From a virus, in the IMG/VR virus record IMGVR_UViG_3300028024_000006, positions 1-64,000 of that record: a stretch of 64,000 nt of DNA, one strand, 5' to 3'. The first letter of the stretch is position 1, and each line of letters begins with the position of its first letter. Under the pieces are notes generated by a model. It did not search any database. It had not been told where the DNA came from and was given only the letters and a program-made list of their open reading frames with translations. The translations under genes were made by a program, and so were the position numbers. This document shows, in pieces, positions 16,701 to 22,486 of this stretch.

Positions 16701-18038
16701 GGCGTTGTCCTGATTGTCGATAGCGGTTTGCGCGACGGTCTTCTCGTCCGGCTCCATCGCAGCGGCAACCTGCGTTGCCAGCGGCACTTCCGGCTCTGCG
16801 GCAGCTTGCGGTTCCGGGTCTGCGGCCTTCGGCGGCTTCGTGGCGACCTTCACTTCGAGGTCTGCGATTTCAGACAGCAAGCCATTAAGGGTTTCGGTCT
16901 TCGTCTCGAATTCGCCCTTCAGCGTATCAATGGCTTCCATGACGGCGGCGCGCTTGGCGTTGGCCGTCTGGAATCGAGCGCTGTTCTTCTTCGCCAGCAT
17001 CATGACGCGCGCGGCGACGCTGCGAACGTTGAGGTCGCGCCCGCGTTCCGGCGCAACAACAATCGTCACGTCCTTTTTGTTGAGCATCCATTTCCACGAT
17101 ACAAGCTCGTCGCTGGGCATGATCTTGCCTGGCGTCACGTCCGGGTTATGGAAAAAGATGGTCAGGGTTTGCCCGTCGGACAGCTCGAAAATCGCCGCGA
17201 TGTTGGTCGTGCCGTTGCGCTTGAACGGGTCCGTCACCTGCATCGCGAGTACGGACAGGTCGCCGCCCACGCGATTGAGCAGCTTTTGCAGGATCGCCAT
17301 CTGACGTTCGAGCTTCCGGTAGGGCAGCACGAGCGCATCGAGTTGGATCACGCCGTCCGAGTCTTCGAGAATATCGGCCATCGTCACGGCGTCAAAAATC
17401 AGCACGTCATCCTTGTCGTGCTCGCGAATGGCGTACAGCACTTGTGCGAGGGTTGCGCCCTTCGGTTGCGGTTGTTCCGCGCTATCCCAAAGTACCTTTT
17501 CCATAGCCTTGCGTTCCTCGTTGGGGAGTTGTTCCGGCGTGAGGGGCTTCGACAGGTCGCCGTTCGCCATCCACCACTTGAGTTGATCGACGGTGCAGGC
17601 CACGCAGCTATTGAGGCCCGGCCATCCCGGTTTGAAGTTGCTTAGATAGACCGATTCCGCCGTGCGCCGGTCTGGAAATCCGATCATGACCTTGTGCTCG
17701 TCCCACGCACCGCGCACGAACTGATTGATGACGAACACCTGATCGATTTCAGGGTAGGGGCCGATGTAGCAATCCAGTTCGTCACCGTCCGCGCCGGTCA
17801 CGCCCGCGAAGCCGCCGTAATGCGCGGTTTGCAGGTTCTCGCCGCTTGTGCCGTCGTCCGCCGACCATTTGCGCATCGAGCCGCGCGGGTTCTCGATCAC
17901 GACCGGGATGCCCTGAAACGAGCCATGACCTTTCGTGTAGTCGTCCGTTTCGCGCTGCGCGCGCGAGGGTTCCGGCAGCGTGTTCATGCCGTATGCGCCC
18001 GCGTGGGCGGCTTCGAAAAGTCGCGTAAAGGAGTCCAT
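13770..18038 (-). CDS. Polyvalent protein with N-terminal pyrophosphatase-like domain
   Basis: 1422 residues from ATG 18038; the frame stays open upstream to 18110, but the TAGGAAAACGC motif lies there. The N-terminal 160 residues contain SFQGIPVVIENPRGSMRKW, GADGDELDCYIGP (about residue 85), DEHKVMIGFPDRRTAESVYLSNF and GLNSCVACTVDQLKWWM. That is the inorganic-pyrophosphatase-like domain found in phage and plasmid polyvalent proteins. Beyond are coiled-coil and Ala/Pro/Glu-rich linkers (EPAPEPIPEPAPAS near residue 1270) joining several unidentified globular parts. Such proteins are thought to enter the cell with the DNA and counter host defences. Lies directly upstream of the DarB-like gene, and the two may be co-packaged. 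The division of functions between its domains is unknown. Confidence 0.7.
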   Translation of the reverse strand: MDSFTRLFEAAHAGAYGMNTLPEPSRAQRETDDYTKGHGSFQGIPVVIENPRGSMRKWSADDGTSGENLQTAHYGGFAGVTGADGDELDCYIGPYPEIDQVFVINQFVRGAWDEHKVMIGFPDRRTAESVYLSNFKPGWPGLNSCVACTVDQLKWWMANGDLSKPLTPEQLPNEERKAMEKVLWDSAEQPQPKGATLAQVLYAIREHDKDDVLIFDAVTMADILEDSDGVIQLDALVLPYRKLERQMAILQKLLNRVGGDLSVLAMQVTDPFKRNGTTNIAAIFELSDGQTLTIFFHNPDVTPGKIMPSDELVSWKWMLNKKDVTIVVAPERGRDLNVRSVAARVMMLAKKNSARFQTANAKRAAVMEAIDTLKGEFETKTETLNGLLSEIADLEVKVATKPPKAADPEPQAAAEPEVPLATQVAAAMEPDEKTVAQTAIDNQDNATLDAIQAALDAQIDALSLEDLRQMAIYEPTSIAGGDKLDEYDLRAKLKQMHPDDIQTSLGYLATLRESIAAEEAARAAAAAAQPELPLEPVAVVVPQPEPVIETPVGIDPEAVAAVPAADGAPDITYRAVDDMFTAFYPETAAGQEAWKSIAEQTDGTGKVLHAQVEGTIQQLREAGYTVAEAPAPVAASADDLFAALAEPDAAAVVAVAAEPEAAAPAAVDIDSLPGVVSAEVPFDGIADTSRWLVMNAPRPLVGDTVLDNGPMLEGRFYALIDLSDAGAAQAITENRSNGAVAVFAADKATQIAMALQTIDAEYLPAYLEMSAQERDESIGSQLADLNKGKTYGELKALAAKGMPEGAAPVYVEPPHKSEQVLDALADLGWIKTEHGTVKKDVGGGDTSGELNPEGNRYVFAQFDDTARYLALMSGFDTVFDIDTRDGTAHDLALAFNTRTMEWAASTAYQAPTPEPEAAPGLSVEERIARAAEMGAQAFADGLGSAPALNPAVMPLIAGLPVGGGTNDILTAYTKAWHTANAANARIAPEAAPPKLQFAQLGPYTGFVHDGKVVTENNGYQPLAKGWKLYSDEDVIAFKNAKRSTNAGAVGIAMRAFEASPQEYIDRAESWQAAINAKPEPVSQASRGKGMKALERLTAFMPSAQRRVIGQMMAGEEGQHFIDKAIEWAGVIDMMPKTYEQDGKGLSAVAYLHYFSGGSDFYITEKDKTGNGTKQAFGLAVLNGRRDDAEIGYISIDELVRNGVELDLYWEAAPIGYLKDPDWQPETDEPEAAPLVPAAAPEPAPEPIPEPAPASAQPAAPVDMENYIKVSADSIAELRRVDVYRVLNSLAADNIDGVTRAALANWIIANRPDLTAEVTSVMAEEWPGELDSTAVDPVVPVDQPLPEGTNAVPAAAGEGDDPLRAADLAFLSDVTEGRIDMWTNDPSERIEAIVQKYGDDAAVVDAARAAINAYVDEMSKSLN

Positions 18039-18076
18039 ACGGCCATTGTCGGGGGCGGGCCGCGCGCGCCGGTCAC

Positions 18077-18087
18077 GCGTTTTCCTA
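18077..18087 (-). promoter_or_regulatory. Late-gene motif TAGGAAAACGC upstream of polyvalent gene
   Basis: Exact copy on the minus strand, 38 nt before the ATG at 18038. Only 15 bp separate it from the plus-strand early promoter at 18103-18131, so this gap is a divergent early/late control point. Confidence 0.5.
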
Positions 18088-18102
18088 TCGAATAAATATC
18101 GC

Positions 18103-18131
18103 TTGCGCACTCATTCGTGAGCGCATACTAT
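18103..18131 (+). promoter_or_regulatory. Early promoter with GTGAGCGCA box
   Basis: TTGCGC, 17-bp spacer ending GTGAGCGCA, TACTAT. Drives the small-gene operon starting at 18167; leader about 29 nt. Confidence 0.8.
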
Positions 18132-18166
18132 TCATGTCAAGGCGATATCAACAACGGGGTAATGAC

Positions 18167-18535
18167 ATGGCAACCGCAAAAGCAGTGATCGACGCAATGA
18201 CTATCGAGGGCAGTCTCGACTACTCGAATGCAAAGTTGCTCACACCCACCGAGCTTGAACAGTCCATCAAGTTCAAGGAACGCGGTTTCAAGGTCATGAT
18301 CGCTATCCGGCTTGATGCCGGTATCGAGGGCGACCAGGAGCGTTGCTACAGCGATGCAATTGTTGGCGCAATCCAGATCACGCAGGCCGATGCGCTTGAC
18401 TTTGCACGCCGCGCCCTGAGCGACACCCTCGTTGCGAAGGGCGCGCGCTTCCGCTGCTACGTGACCACGGGCAAGGGTTACGACCGCAAGACCATGACGG
18501 ATTTCGTCCGGCGCACGCTCTGGATTTCGCAGTAA
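18167..18535 (+). CDS. Early protein of unknown function (122 aa)
   Basis: Starts at ATG 18167 with GGGGT six bases upstream; an ATG at 18134 in frame lacks a good site. Body: MTIEGSLDYSNAKLLTPTELEQSIKFKERGFKVMIAIRLDAG, later ALDFARRALSDTLVAKGARFRCYVTTGKGYDRKTMTDFVRRTLWIS. Alternating strands and helices indicate a folded domain, but no family is recognised. First gene of the early plus operon and therefore likely among the earliest expressed proteins. Confidence 0.7.
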   Translation: MATAKAVIDAMTIEGSLDYSNAKLLTPTELEQSIKFKERGFKVMIAIRLDAGIEGDQERCYSDAIVGAIQITQADALDFARRALSDTLVAKGARFRCYVTTGKGYDRKTMTDFVRRTLWISQ

Positions 18536-18542
18536 CAACCGC

Positions 18543-18558
18543 GCCCGCTTCGGCGGGC
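18543..18558 (+). other. Intercistronic hairpin with TTCG tetraloop
   Basis: GCCCGC-TTCG-GCGGGC: a 6-bp stem capped by a stable UUCG loop, placed just before the ribosome binding site of the next gene. Companion hairpin at 18923-18938. Confidence 0.55.
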
Positions 18559-18581
18559 AATCATGATGGAATGAGGAAACC

Positions 18582-18917
18582 ATGCCAGAAAGATTCATCG
18601 GCTATAAACGCCTGACGTTCAAGTACAGCGAGGGCTATAAGCATCTGGACCGCAGCGAATACCTTGGCACGTTCAAGGTGTTAGGCGGTGAGCGGCTACG
18701 CTGGAGTGACGATGGTGAGTCGCGTGATCGCAGGCTTACCGTGGTCGCGCCGCGTGGCGTTGCCCCGCGTGATGCCGTCGCAGCAATCGAAGACGCCATG
18801 AGCTACGGATGCCAGTGCGAGCACGACTGTTGCGGTCACTGGCAATCGCGGGCGCGGGCACGCAGGACGAAGGGCCGTGATTACGCAGTCGAAATTCACG
18901 AGTATCCGAACGTATGA
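18582..18917 (+). CDS. Early protein of unknown function (111 aa)
   Basis: Starts MPERFIGYKRLTFKYSEGYKH after GAGGAAACC. Strand-rich N-terminal part (YLGTFKVLGGERLRWSDDGESRDRRLTVV). Then a Cys/His cluster YGCQCEHDCCGHWQSRARARRTKGRD that may bind zinc. Ends in YAVEIHEYPNV. No family recognised. Shares the hairpin-plus-GAGGAAACC leader with the gene that follows. Confidence 0.65.
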   Translation: MPERFIGYKRLTFKYSEGYKHLDRSEYLGTFKVLGGERLRWSDDGESRDRRLTVVAPRGVAPRDAVAAIEDAMSYGCQCEHDCCGHWQSRARARRTKGRDYAVEIHEYPNV

Positions 18918-18922
18918 CCATC

Positions 18923-18938
18923 GCCCGCGCAGGCGGGC
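18923..18938 (+). other. Intercistronic hairpin
   Basis: GCCCGC-GCAG-GCGGGC upstream of the 18956 gene; same stem as at 18543-18558 with a different loop, again followed by GCGAGGAAACC and ATG. Confidence 0.5.
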
Positions 18939-18955
18939 ACTTAAGCGAGGAAACC

Positions 18956-19297
18956 ATGAAACTGAAAATCAGCAAAAAGATGCAATCGATCATCATGCCG
19001 GGCGAGCAGGACGGTGCGCCCTATGCTGGCCTGTCAGGTTGCGACACGATCCGCGATACCCTGCGCACCGCGTGGGCCGCTGGCGGGCTCGCGAAAGACG
19101 GCTCGACCGTGATTGAAGTCACCGAGGCCGAGGCGCATATCCTCACCGAGCACGGCAAGCTGGCTATCGCCGAGTGCGAACTGAAGCTCGCCGAGTGCCA
19201 GACCGACGAGGAAAAGAAGCCGTTTTTCGGGCGTAATTCGGCGTGGTCCGCGCTTCTACGGAGCATCGAAAAAGAGCGCGCGCCGCTGGCCGCTTGA
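18956..19297 (+). CDS. Early protein of unknown function (113 aa)
   Basis: ATG 18956 follows GCGAGGAAACC. The chain begins MKLKISKKMQSIIMPGEQDG, then DTIRDTLRTAWAAGGLAKDGSTVIEVTEAEAHILTEHGKLAIAECELKLAECQTDEEKK and a helical end. It is acidic and helix-rich, with three Cys. No family recognised. Last gene before the next early promoter at 19304. Confidence 0.65.
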   Translation: MKLKISKKMQSIIMPGEQDGAPYAGLSGCDTIRDTLRTAWAAGGLAKDGSTVIEVTEAEAHILTEHGKLAIAECELKLAECQTDEEKKPFFGRNSAWSALLRSIEKERAPLAA

Positions 19298-19303
19298 AGG
19301 GAC

Positions 19304-19332
19304 TTGCACAATAATTCGTGAGCGCATACTAT
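19304..19332 (+). promoter_or_regulatory. Early promoter with GTGAGCGCA box
   Basis: TTGCAC, 17-bp spacer ending GTGAGCGCA, TACTAT. A start near 19339 would coincide with an ATG; the ATG at 19366 leaves a leader of length like those of the sister operons. Confidence 0.8.
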
Positions 19333-19365
19333 TGAGTCATGTTCAACGAACGCAGCGAGCGCGCT

Positions 19366-19905
19366 ATGTACCTTAAATCGAACGCACCGGAAATCAAGTG
19401 GATCATCGCCCATTCGGCAACGAACGATTTCGCGCGCTCCTGCGACGAATACCTGTTGAAGACTGGCACGCTCACGCAGCCGATGTTTGACGCCGTACGG
19501 CGCGGCCTGAGCCCCGCTGCTGCGCCGGTTGACGTGTCCGGCGTGTCGCGCGTAGTCGAAGCGTTCGCGAACGCCACAGCGAGCGGCCTGAAAAAGCCGA
19601 AAATGTACCTGGGCGATTTCCTGTTCAAGCTCGCGCCGGCGACGGGCCGTAACAAGGGCGCGATTTACGTGACGGAAGAGGGCGCGTACCTTGGCAAGAT
19701 CGCCGAGGGCAAGTTCCACGCCGCGCGCGAATGCACCGAAGCGCAGAGGGCCGCGATTGTGGCCGTGTGCGCCGCCCCGAAGAAAGCCGCCGAGGCATTC
19801 GGGCAGGAAACGGGCCGTTGCTCATGCTGCGGGCTCGAACTGACGGACCCGGTAAGCATCGCAAACAGCATCGGGCCGATTTGTGCGGGCCGATATGGCT
19901 TTTAG
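19366..19905 (+). CDS. DUF6011-like zinc protein
   Basis: 179 residues from ATG 19366 (an in-frame ATG at 19339 is an alternative but falls on the predicted mRNA start). The N-terminal part is helical (EIKWIIAHSATNDFARSCDEYLLKTG). The middle is a strand-rich segment, KMYLGDFLFKLAPATGRNKGAIYVTEEGAYLGKIAEGKFHAA. The C-terminal end is GRCSCCGLELTDPVSIANSIGPICAGRYGF, the metal-binding signature of DUF6011 (RCxxCGxxLTxxxSxxxGIGPxC). This domain is common in phage and actinobacterial proteins, often as a tail on DNA-handling enzymes. Function unknown. Confidence 0.75.
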   Translation: MYLKSNAPEIKWIIAHSATNDFARSCDEYLLKTGTLTQPMFDAVRRGLSPAAAPVDVSGVSRVVEAFANATASGLKKPKMYLGDFLFKLAPATGRNKGAIYVTEEGAYLGKIAEGKFHAARECTEAQRAAIVAVCAAPKKAAEAFGQETGRCSCCGLELTDPVSIANSIGPICAGRYGF

Positions 19906-19922
19906 ACAGCAGGGGAGAATGA

Positions 19923-20090
19923 GTGGCAACACGAACCAAAGAGCCGCCGCTTTCCATCGTGAAGCGGCACAAGACAGTGCTCGCAGCAGCCAAGGCCGCG
20001 AAGAGCACGACGACCGCAACCCCGCGCACGAGCGCGCCGGAACCGAAGTTCCGCACTGTGCTCGCGCCTAATGCGAACTGGCCGACATGA
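19923..20090 (+). CDS. 55-aa basic protein
   Basis: Starts at GTG 19923 after AGGGGAG and stops at 20088-20090, where TGA overlaps the ATG of the next gene (ATGA). Sequence is VATRTKEPPLSIVKRHKTVL followed by an Ala/Lys/Thr-rich part and FRTVLAPNANWPT. Highly basic. The ribosome binding site and translational coupling support it as a real gene; no family is known. Confidence 0.6.
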   Translation: MATRTKEPPLSIVKRHKTVLAAAKAAKSTTTATPRTSAPEPKFRTVLAPNANWPT

Positions 20091-20323
20091 GCGAAAAGAA
20101 ACTGACTGTTGACGAAGTGATGGCGAAGACGTTTGCACCGGAAACCGGTCGCGAGCCCCGCAGCAATGCTTACAGGGCGGGCGTTCGCGCCATGCTGGCG
20201 CTTCATATCGACGGCATTCAGCCGAGCATCCCCTACTGGGTCGGAAGTGCGGAGTTCGATGCGTACTTCGCTGGCCGCGAGGAAGGCAAGGCGATTGTGA
20301 AAACCTTGGAAGCCGACAAATGA
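20087..20323 (+). CDS. Early protein of unknown function (78 aa)
   Basis: MSEKKLTVDEVMAKTFAPETGREPRSNAYRAGVRAMLALHIDGIQ, then YWVGSAEFDAYFAGREEGKAIVKTL. The pattern (predicted helices, A-Y-R-x-G-V, FDAYFAGREEG) recurs in small early proteins that count residues of a helical bundle, but no named family fits. Coupled by ATGA overlaps on both sides. Confidence 0.65.
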   Translation: MSEKKLTVDEVMAKTFAPETGREPRSNAYRAGVRAMLALHIDGIQPSIPYWVGSAEFDAYFAGREEGKAIVKTLEADK

Positions 20324-20553
20324 CACCGCAGGAACTATTCGACTTCGCAAGCGGCTTTAGGCATCCGACCCGGAGCTATCCGACGGTGCGCGAAGCCGCG
20401 AAGCATTTCCGCACCACGCAGAGAGCCGTGATTGATGCGTGCGAAGACTGGCAGGGCGACGGCTACATGAAGCCCGCGACCGGCATCAAGGTCGGCAGCG
20501 GAATCGGCTCTTTTGATCGGCAAGGCGATTATCTTGTGGAGGCATACAAGTGA
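20320..20553 (+). CDS. Small helix-turn-helix-like protein (77 aa)
   Basis: Contains SYPTVREAAKHFRTTQRAVIDACEDW, which reads as a helix-turn-helix (helix, TT turn, recognition helix), then a short strand end GIGSFDRQGDYLVEAYK. A DNA-binding regulator is likely, but its target is unknown. Overlaps both neighbours by 4 nt in the early operon. Confidence 0.6.
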   Translation: MTPQELFDFASGFRHPTRSYPTVREAAKHFRTTQRAVIDACEDWQGDGYMKPATGIKVGSGIGSFDRQGDYLVEAYK

Positions 20554-20873
20554 GTGATTCAGAGAGCGGCCTTGTCCTGCTGGACGACGGCGAATACTTC
20601 GTGCAGCACAACATCAACTATCCGCCGACGGCTGGCAATGGCTTTCTCATGCGCCGCTGCGAACTTTCGCTGACCTCGCCAGAAGGCGCGGAGTGCGTCG
20701 GCGGCTATGAATTGAAGGTGGACGGAAAGTGGCTCTCGGATATTCACACGTACCACGACCCCCGCACCGATTCGGATTGCAGGGTTCTCGGTAGGTTTGA
20801 CAGCCGCAATGACGCGATTCACTCGCTCTGGCAGCACCGGCACGAGGCGCTAACCCGCCACCCGCGACACTGA
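20550..20873 (+). CDS. Early protein of unknown function (107 aa)
   Basis: GTG start overlapping the preceding stop. Sequence ESGLVLLDDGEYFVQHNINYPPTAGNGFLMRRCELSLTS and CVGGYELKVDGKWLSDIHTYHDPRTDSD is strand-rich, ending with a helix NDAIHSLWQHRHEAL. No family recognised. A short hairpin (20881-20898) separates it from the next gene. Confidence 0.6.
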   Translation: MSDSESGLVLLDDGEYFVQHNINYPPTAGNGFLMRRCELSLTSPEGAECVGGYELKVDGKWLSDIHTYHDPRTDSDCRVLGRFDSRNDAIHSLWQHRHEALTRHPRH

Positions 20874-20880
20874 CATAAGG

Positions 20881-20898
20881 CGGCCTGCCAGCGGGCCG
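20881..20898 (+). other. Intercistronic hairpin
   Basis: CGGCC/GGCCG stem with an 8-nt loop in the 42-nt gap before the 20916 gene. Weaker than the hairpins at 18.5 and 18.9 kb. Confidence 0.35.
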
Positions 20899-20915
20899 TT
20901 CGCACGAGAACTGAC

Positions 20916-21272
20916 ATGCATGCACACTTCGACACCATCGAGCGCGAGCTACGCGCCGCCATCGAGAGCGCCACGGACCAGGGCGAACTGATGGACCGGC
21001 TCGAACGCCTCATAAACGACGCCAAGGGCGCGCGGTTCATCGCGGGCATGGCCGTGTTCGGCAAGCAGTTCAAGCCGGGCGGCGAGCCCGCGCCCGTGCT
21101 CGAAGGCGTCGAGCCGCCGCCGCGCCGCTTCGAAGAGGGCGACAAGGTACGCACGAAAGAGGGGTATCTCGCGCACGTCGGATACTATGACGGCAAGGAT
21201 AACGTCGTGGTAAATGTCGTGTTCCAGGCGGCAGAATACAAGGAGCAGGACTTGAGTCCGTCACCGCTATGA
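20916..21272 (+). CDS. Early protein of unknown function (118 aa)
   Basis: N-terminal helices MHAHFDTIERELRAAIESATDQGELMDRLERLINDAKGARF, then GGEPAPVLEGVEPPPRRFEEGDKVRTKEGYLAHVGYYDGKDNVVVNVVF. The latter resembles a small KOW/SH3-like barrel (E-G-D-x-V-R-T). This pairing could contact nucleic acid, but the function is unknown. Overlaps the next gene by 4 nt. Confidence 0.6.
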   Translation: MHAHFDTIERELRAAIESATDQGELMDRLERLINDAKGARFIAGMAVFGKQFKPGGEPAPVLEGVEPPPRRFEEGDKVRTKEGYLAHVGYYDGKDNVVVNVVFQAAEYKEQDLSPSPL

Positions 21273-21451
21273 GCTATCGCCTGAACAAGAATGCTCAACG
21301 GATGCTAGAAAAAGTCTGCGGCGCGGATGCCGTGGGCGAAGACTGGGTTTCGTTCGAGTGCATAACCATCCCCCTTTCTAGCCGCGCGTGCAAGGAATTG
21401 AACGAGCAGGCGAAGGAACATTACCCCGAGTTGAGCAACAAAGAGGATTGA
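21269..21451 (+). CDS. Early protein of unknown function (60 aa)
   Basis: MSYRLNKNAQRMLEKVCGADAVGEDWVSFECITIPLSSRACKELNEQAKEHYPELSNKED. Two helices flank a short strand; three Cys. ATGA overlap with the gene before and a 3-nt gap to the gene after. No family recognised. Confidence 0.55.
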   Translation: MSYRLNKNAQRMLEKVCGADAVGEDWVSFECITIPLSSRACKELNEQAKEHYPELSNKED

Positions 21452-21454
21452 AGG

Positions 21455-21676
21455 ATGGTCAGGCTACGAATCAATGATGAACCGATGACGCCCGCCGAAC
21501 GCCGCCGTCGCAGCGACGCCGAGCGCGCCGCGCGTGGCGAGCAGCGCGTAACGGCCTGGCTCACCGCCGAGGCATCCGCTGCACTCGACGCTATGGTCGG
21601 CCCGAAGAAAGCGCGCGCAGAACTGGCGAAGGTCTTGAGTGAGGCCGTCATCTACTACCAACGGAAGAAACGCTGA
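21455..21676 (+). CDS. Small ribbon-helix-helix-like protein (73 aa)
   Basis: Arg-rich start (TPAERRRRSDAERAARGEQR) followed by VTAWLTAEASAALDAMVGPKKARAELAKVLSEAVIYYQRKKR. The strand V-T-A-W-L then helix, turn and helix resembles plasmid-type ribbon-helix-helix or MobC-like accessory DNA-binding proteins. A regulator is plausible; no target known. Confidence 0.5.
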   Translation: MVRLRINDEPMTPAERRRRSDAERAARGEQRVTAWLTAEASAALDAMVGPKKARAELAKVLSEAVIYYQRKKR

Positions 21677-22008
21677 TGCTGCGCTATAACACCTTCGCCG
21701 GGGCAACGGCGACCGTCGGCCCCGCCGAGAATGTGAAAGTGCCCACGCTTGCGGAGTTCAAGCGCGCCATTGCGGCGGTATCCGGGCAGTTTTCATCGTG
21801 GGAAGCGCAGTTCCAGTCGTTTGCCGAGCAGCACGGCTGCGACCTTGAAGCGGGCAGCGTCATGATTCTGCCGACCGGCTTTGACGTGCGGGACATTCCG
21901 CCGCGCTACCGGAACAGGCAGGTGTTGATTGCCGAGCAGCCCACCGATGGCGTCATCTTTCTGCGCAATCCGCACGGCGAGCCGCCGACTATCCCGCCCA
22001 CGGACTAA
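21676..22008 (+). CDS. Early protein of unknown function (110 aa)
   Basis: MLRYNTFAGATATVGPAENVKVPTLAEFKRAIAAVSGQFSSWEAQFQSFAEQHGCDLEAGSVMILPTGFDVRDIPPRYRNRQVLIAEQP. Mixed helix and strand. Final gene of the early operon; its 3' end overlaps the convergent structural gene 21989-22486 by 20 nt, so the two transcripts collide. No family recognised. Confidence 0.6.
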   Translation: MLRYNTFAGATATVGPAENVKVPTLAEFKRAIAAVSGQFSSWEAQFQSFAEQHGCDLEAGSVMILPTGFDVRDIPPRYRNRQVLIAEQPTDGVIFLRNPHGEPPTIPPTD

Positions 22009-22486
22009 GGCTGTGCAGGTCGTCGCGCGGCGCGATGACGTATTTCGTCGTGTACGGGAAAATCGAGACGGTCGTCGGCAGCTTCAGGATTTCGAACGCA
22101 ATCACGACCCCGCCGCCCGGCATCGCGGCCACAAGGTCATACTTCTTGATTTCGACAGGCGGGGAGGCGACTGATGCAATCAGCGCTTCCTGCATGTCCG
22201 AGCCCGGCACGAACGAATCCTCGCGGTCGGTCGTATCAAGCTCCCCATCAAAGCGGCTCACAATCAGCAGCTTCACTTCGCCGACTTCCTGATACTCGTA
22301 CTGGTCTTCGTCTTCCGGCGTGAGCACGCCCAGCCCGCCGAGCGTGGGCGCGCCGCCCATCATTTCGCCGGTCGTATTCGTGCGCTTGAATACCTTGCGA
22401 TAGATCGTCGCATCCATTGACTGCGGATGCTTGAGCGCGACCGTGTTGGCCGCTTCCATGACCTTGCGCGGAATCTCGTTAATCAT
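21989..22486 (-). CDS. Probable virion protein of unknown role (165 aa)
   Basis: Sequence MINEIPRKVMEAANTVALKHPQSMDATIYRKVFKR, then GGAPTLGGLGVLTPEDEDQYEYQEVGEVKLLIVSRFDG, and EIKKYDLVAAMPGGGVVIAFEILKLPTTVSIFPYTTKYVIAPRDD. The long strands and lack of catalytic residues suit a head-tail connector or minor capsid protein, in keeping with its place at the end of the head/baseplate operon. Stop codon lies inside the end of the convergent early operon. Confidence 0.5.
   Translation of the reverse strand: MINEIPRKVMEAANTVALKHPQSMDATIYRKVFKRTNTTGEMMGGAPTLGGLGVLTPEDEDQYEYQEVGEVKLLIVSRFDGELDTTDREDSFVPGSDMQEALIASVASPPVEIKKYDLVAAMPGGGVVIAFEILKLPTTVSIFPYTTKYVIAPRDDLHSLSPWAG

Noticed and set aside
15015-17645. 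876-codon open frame on the plus strand
   Set aside because: Antisense to the polyvalent gene; GC-rich codon use produces long antisense frames. No start signal and implausible Arg/His-rich composition.
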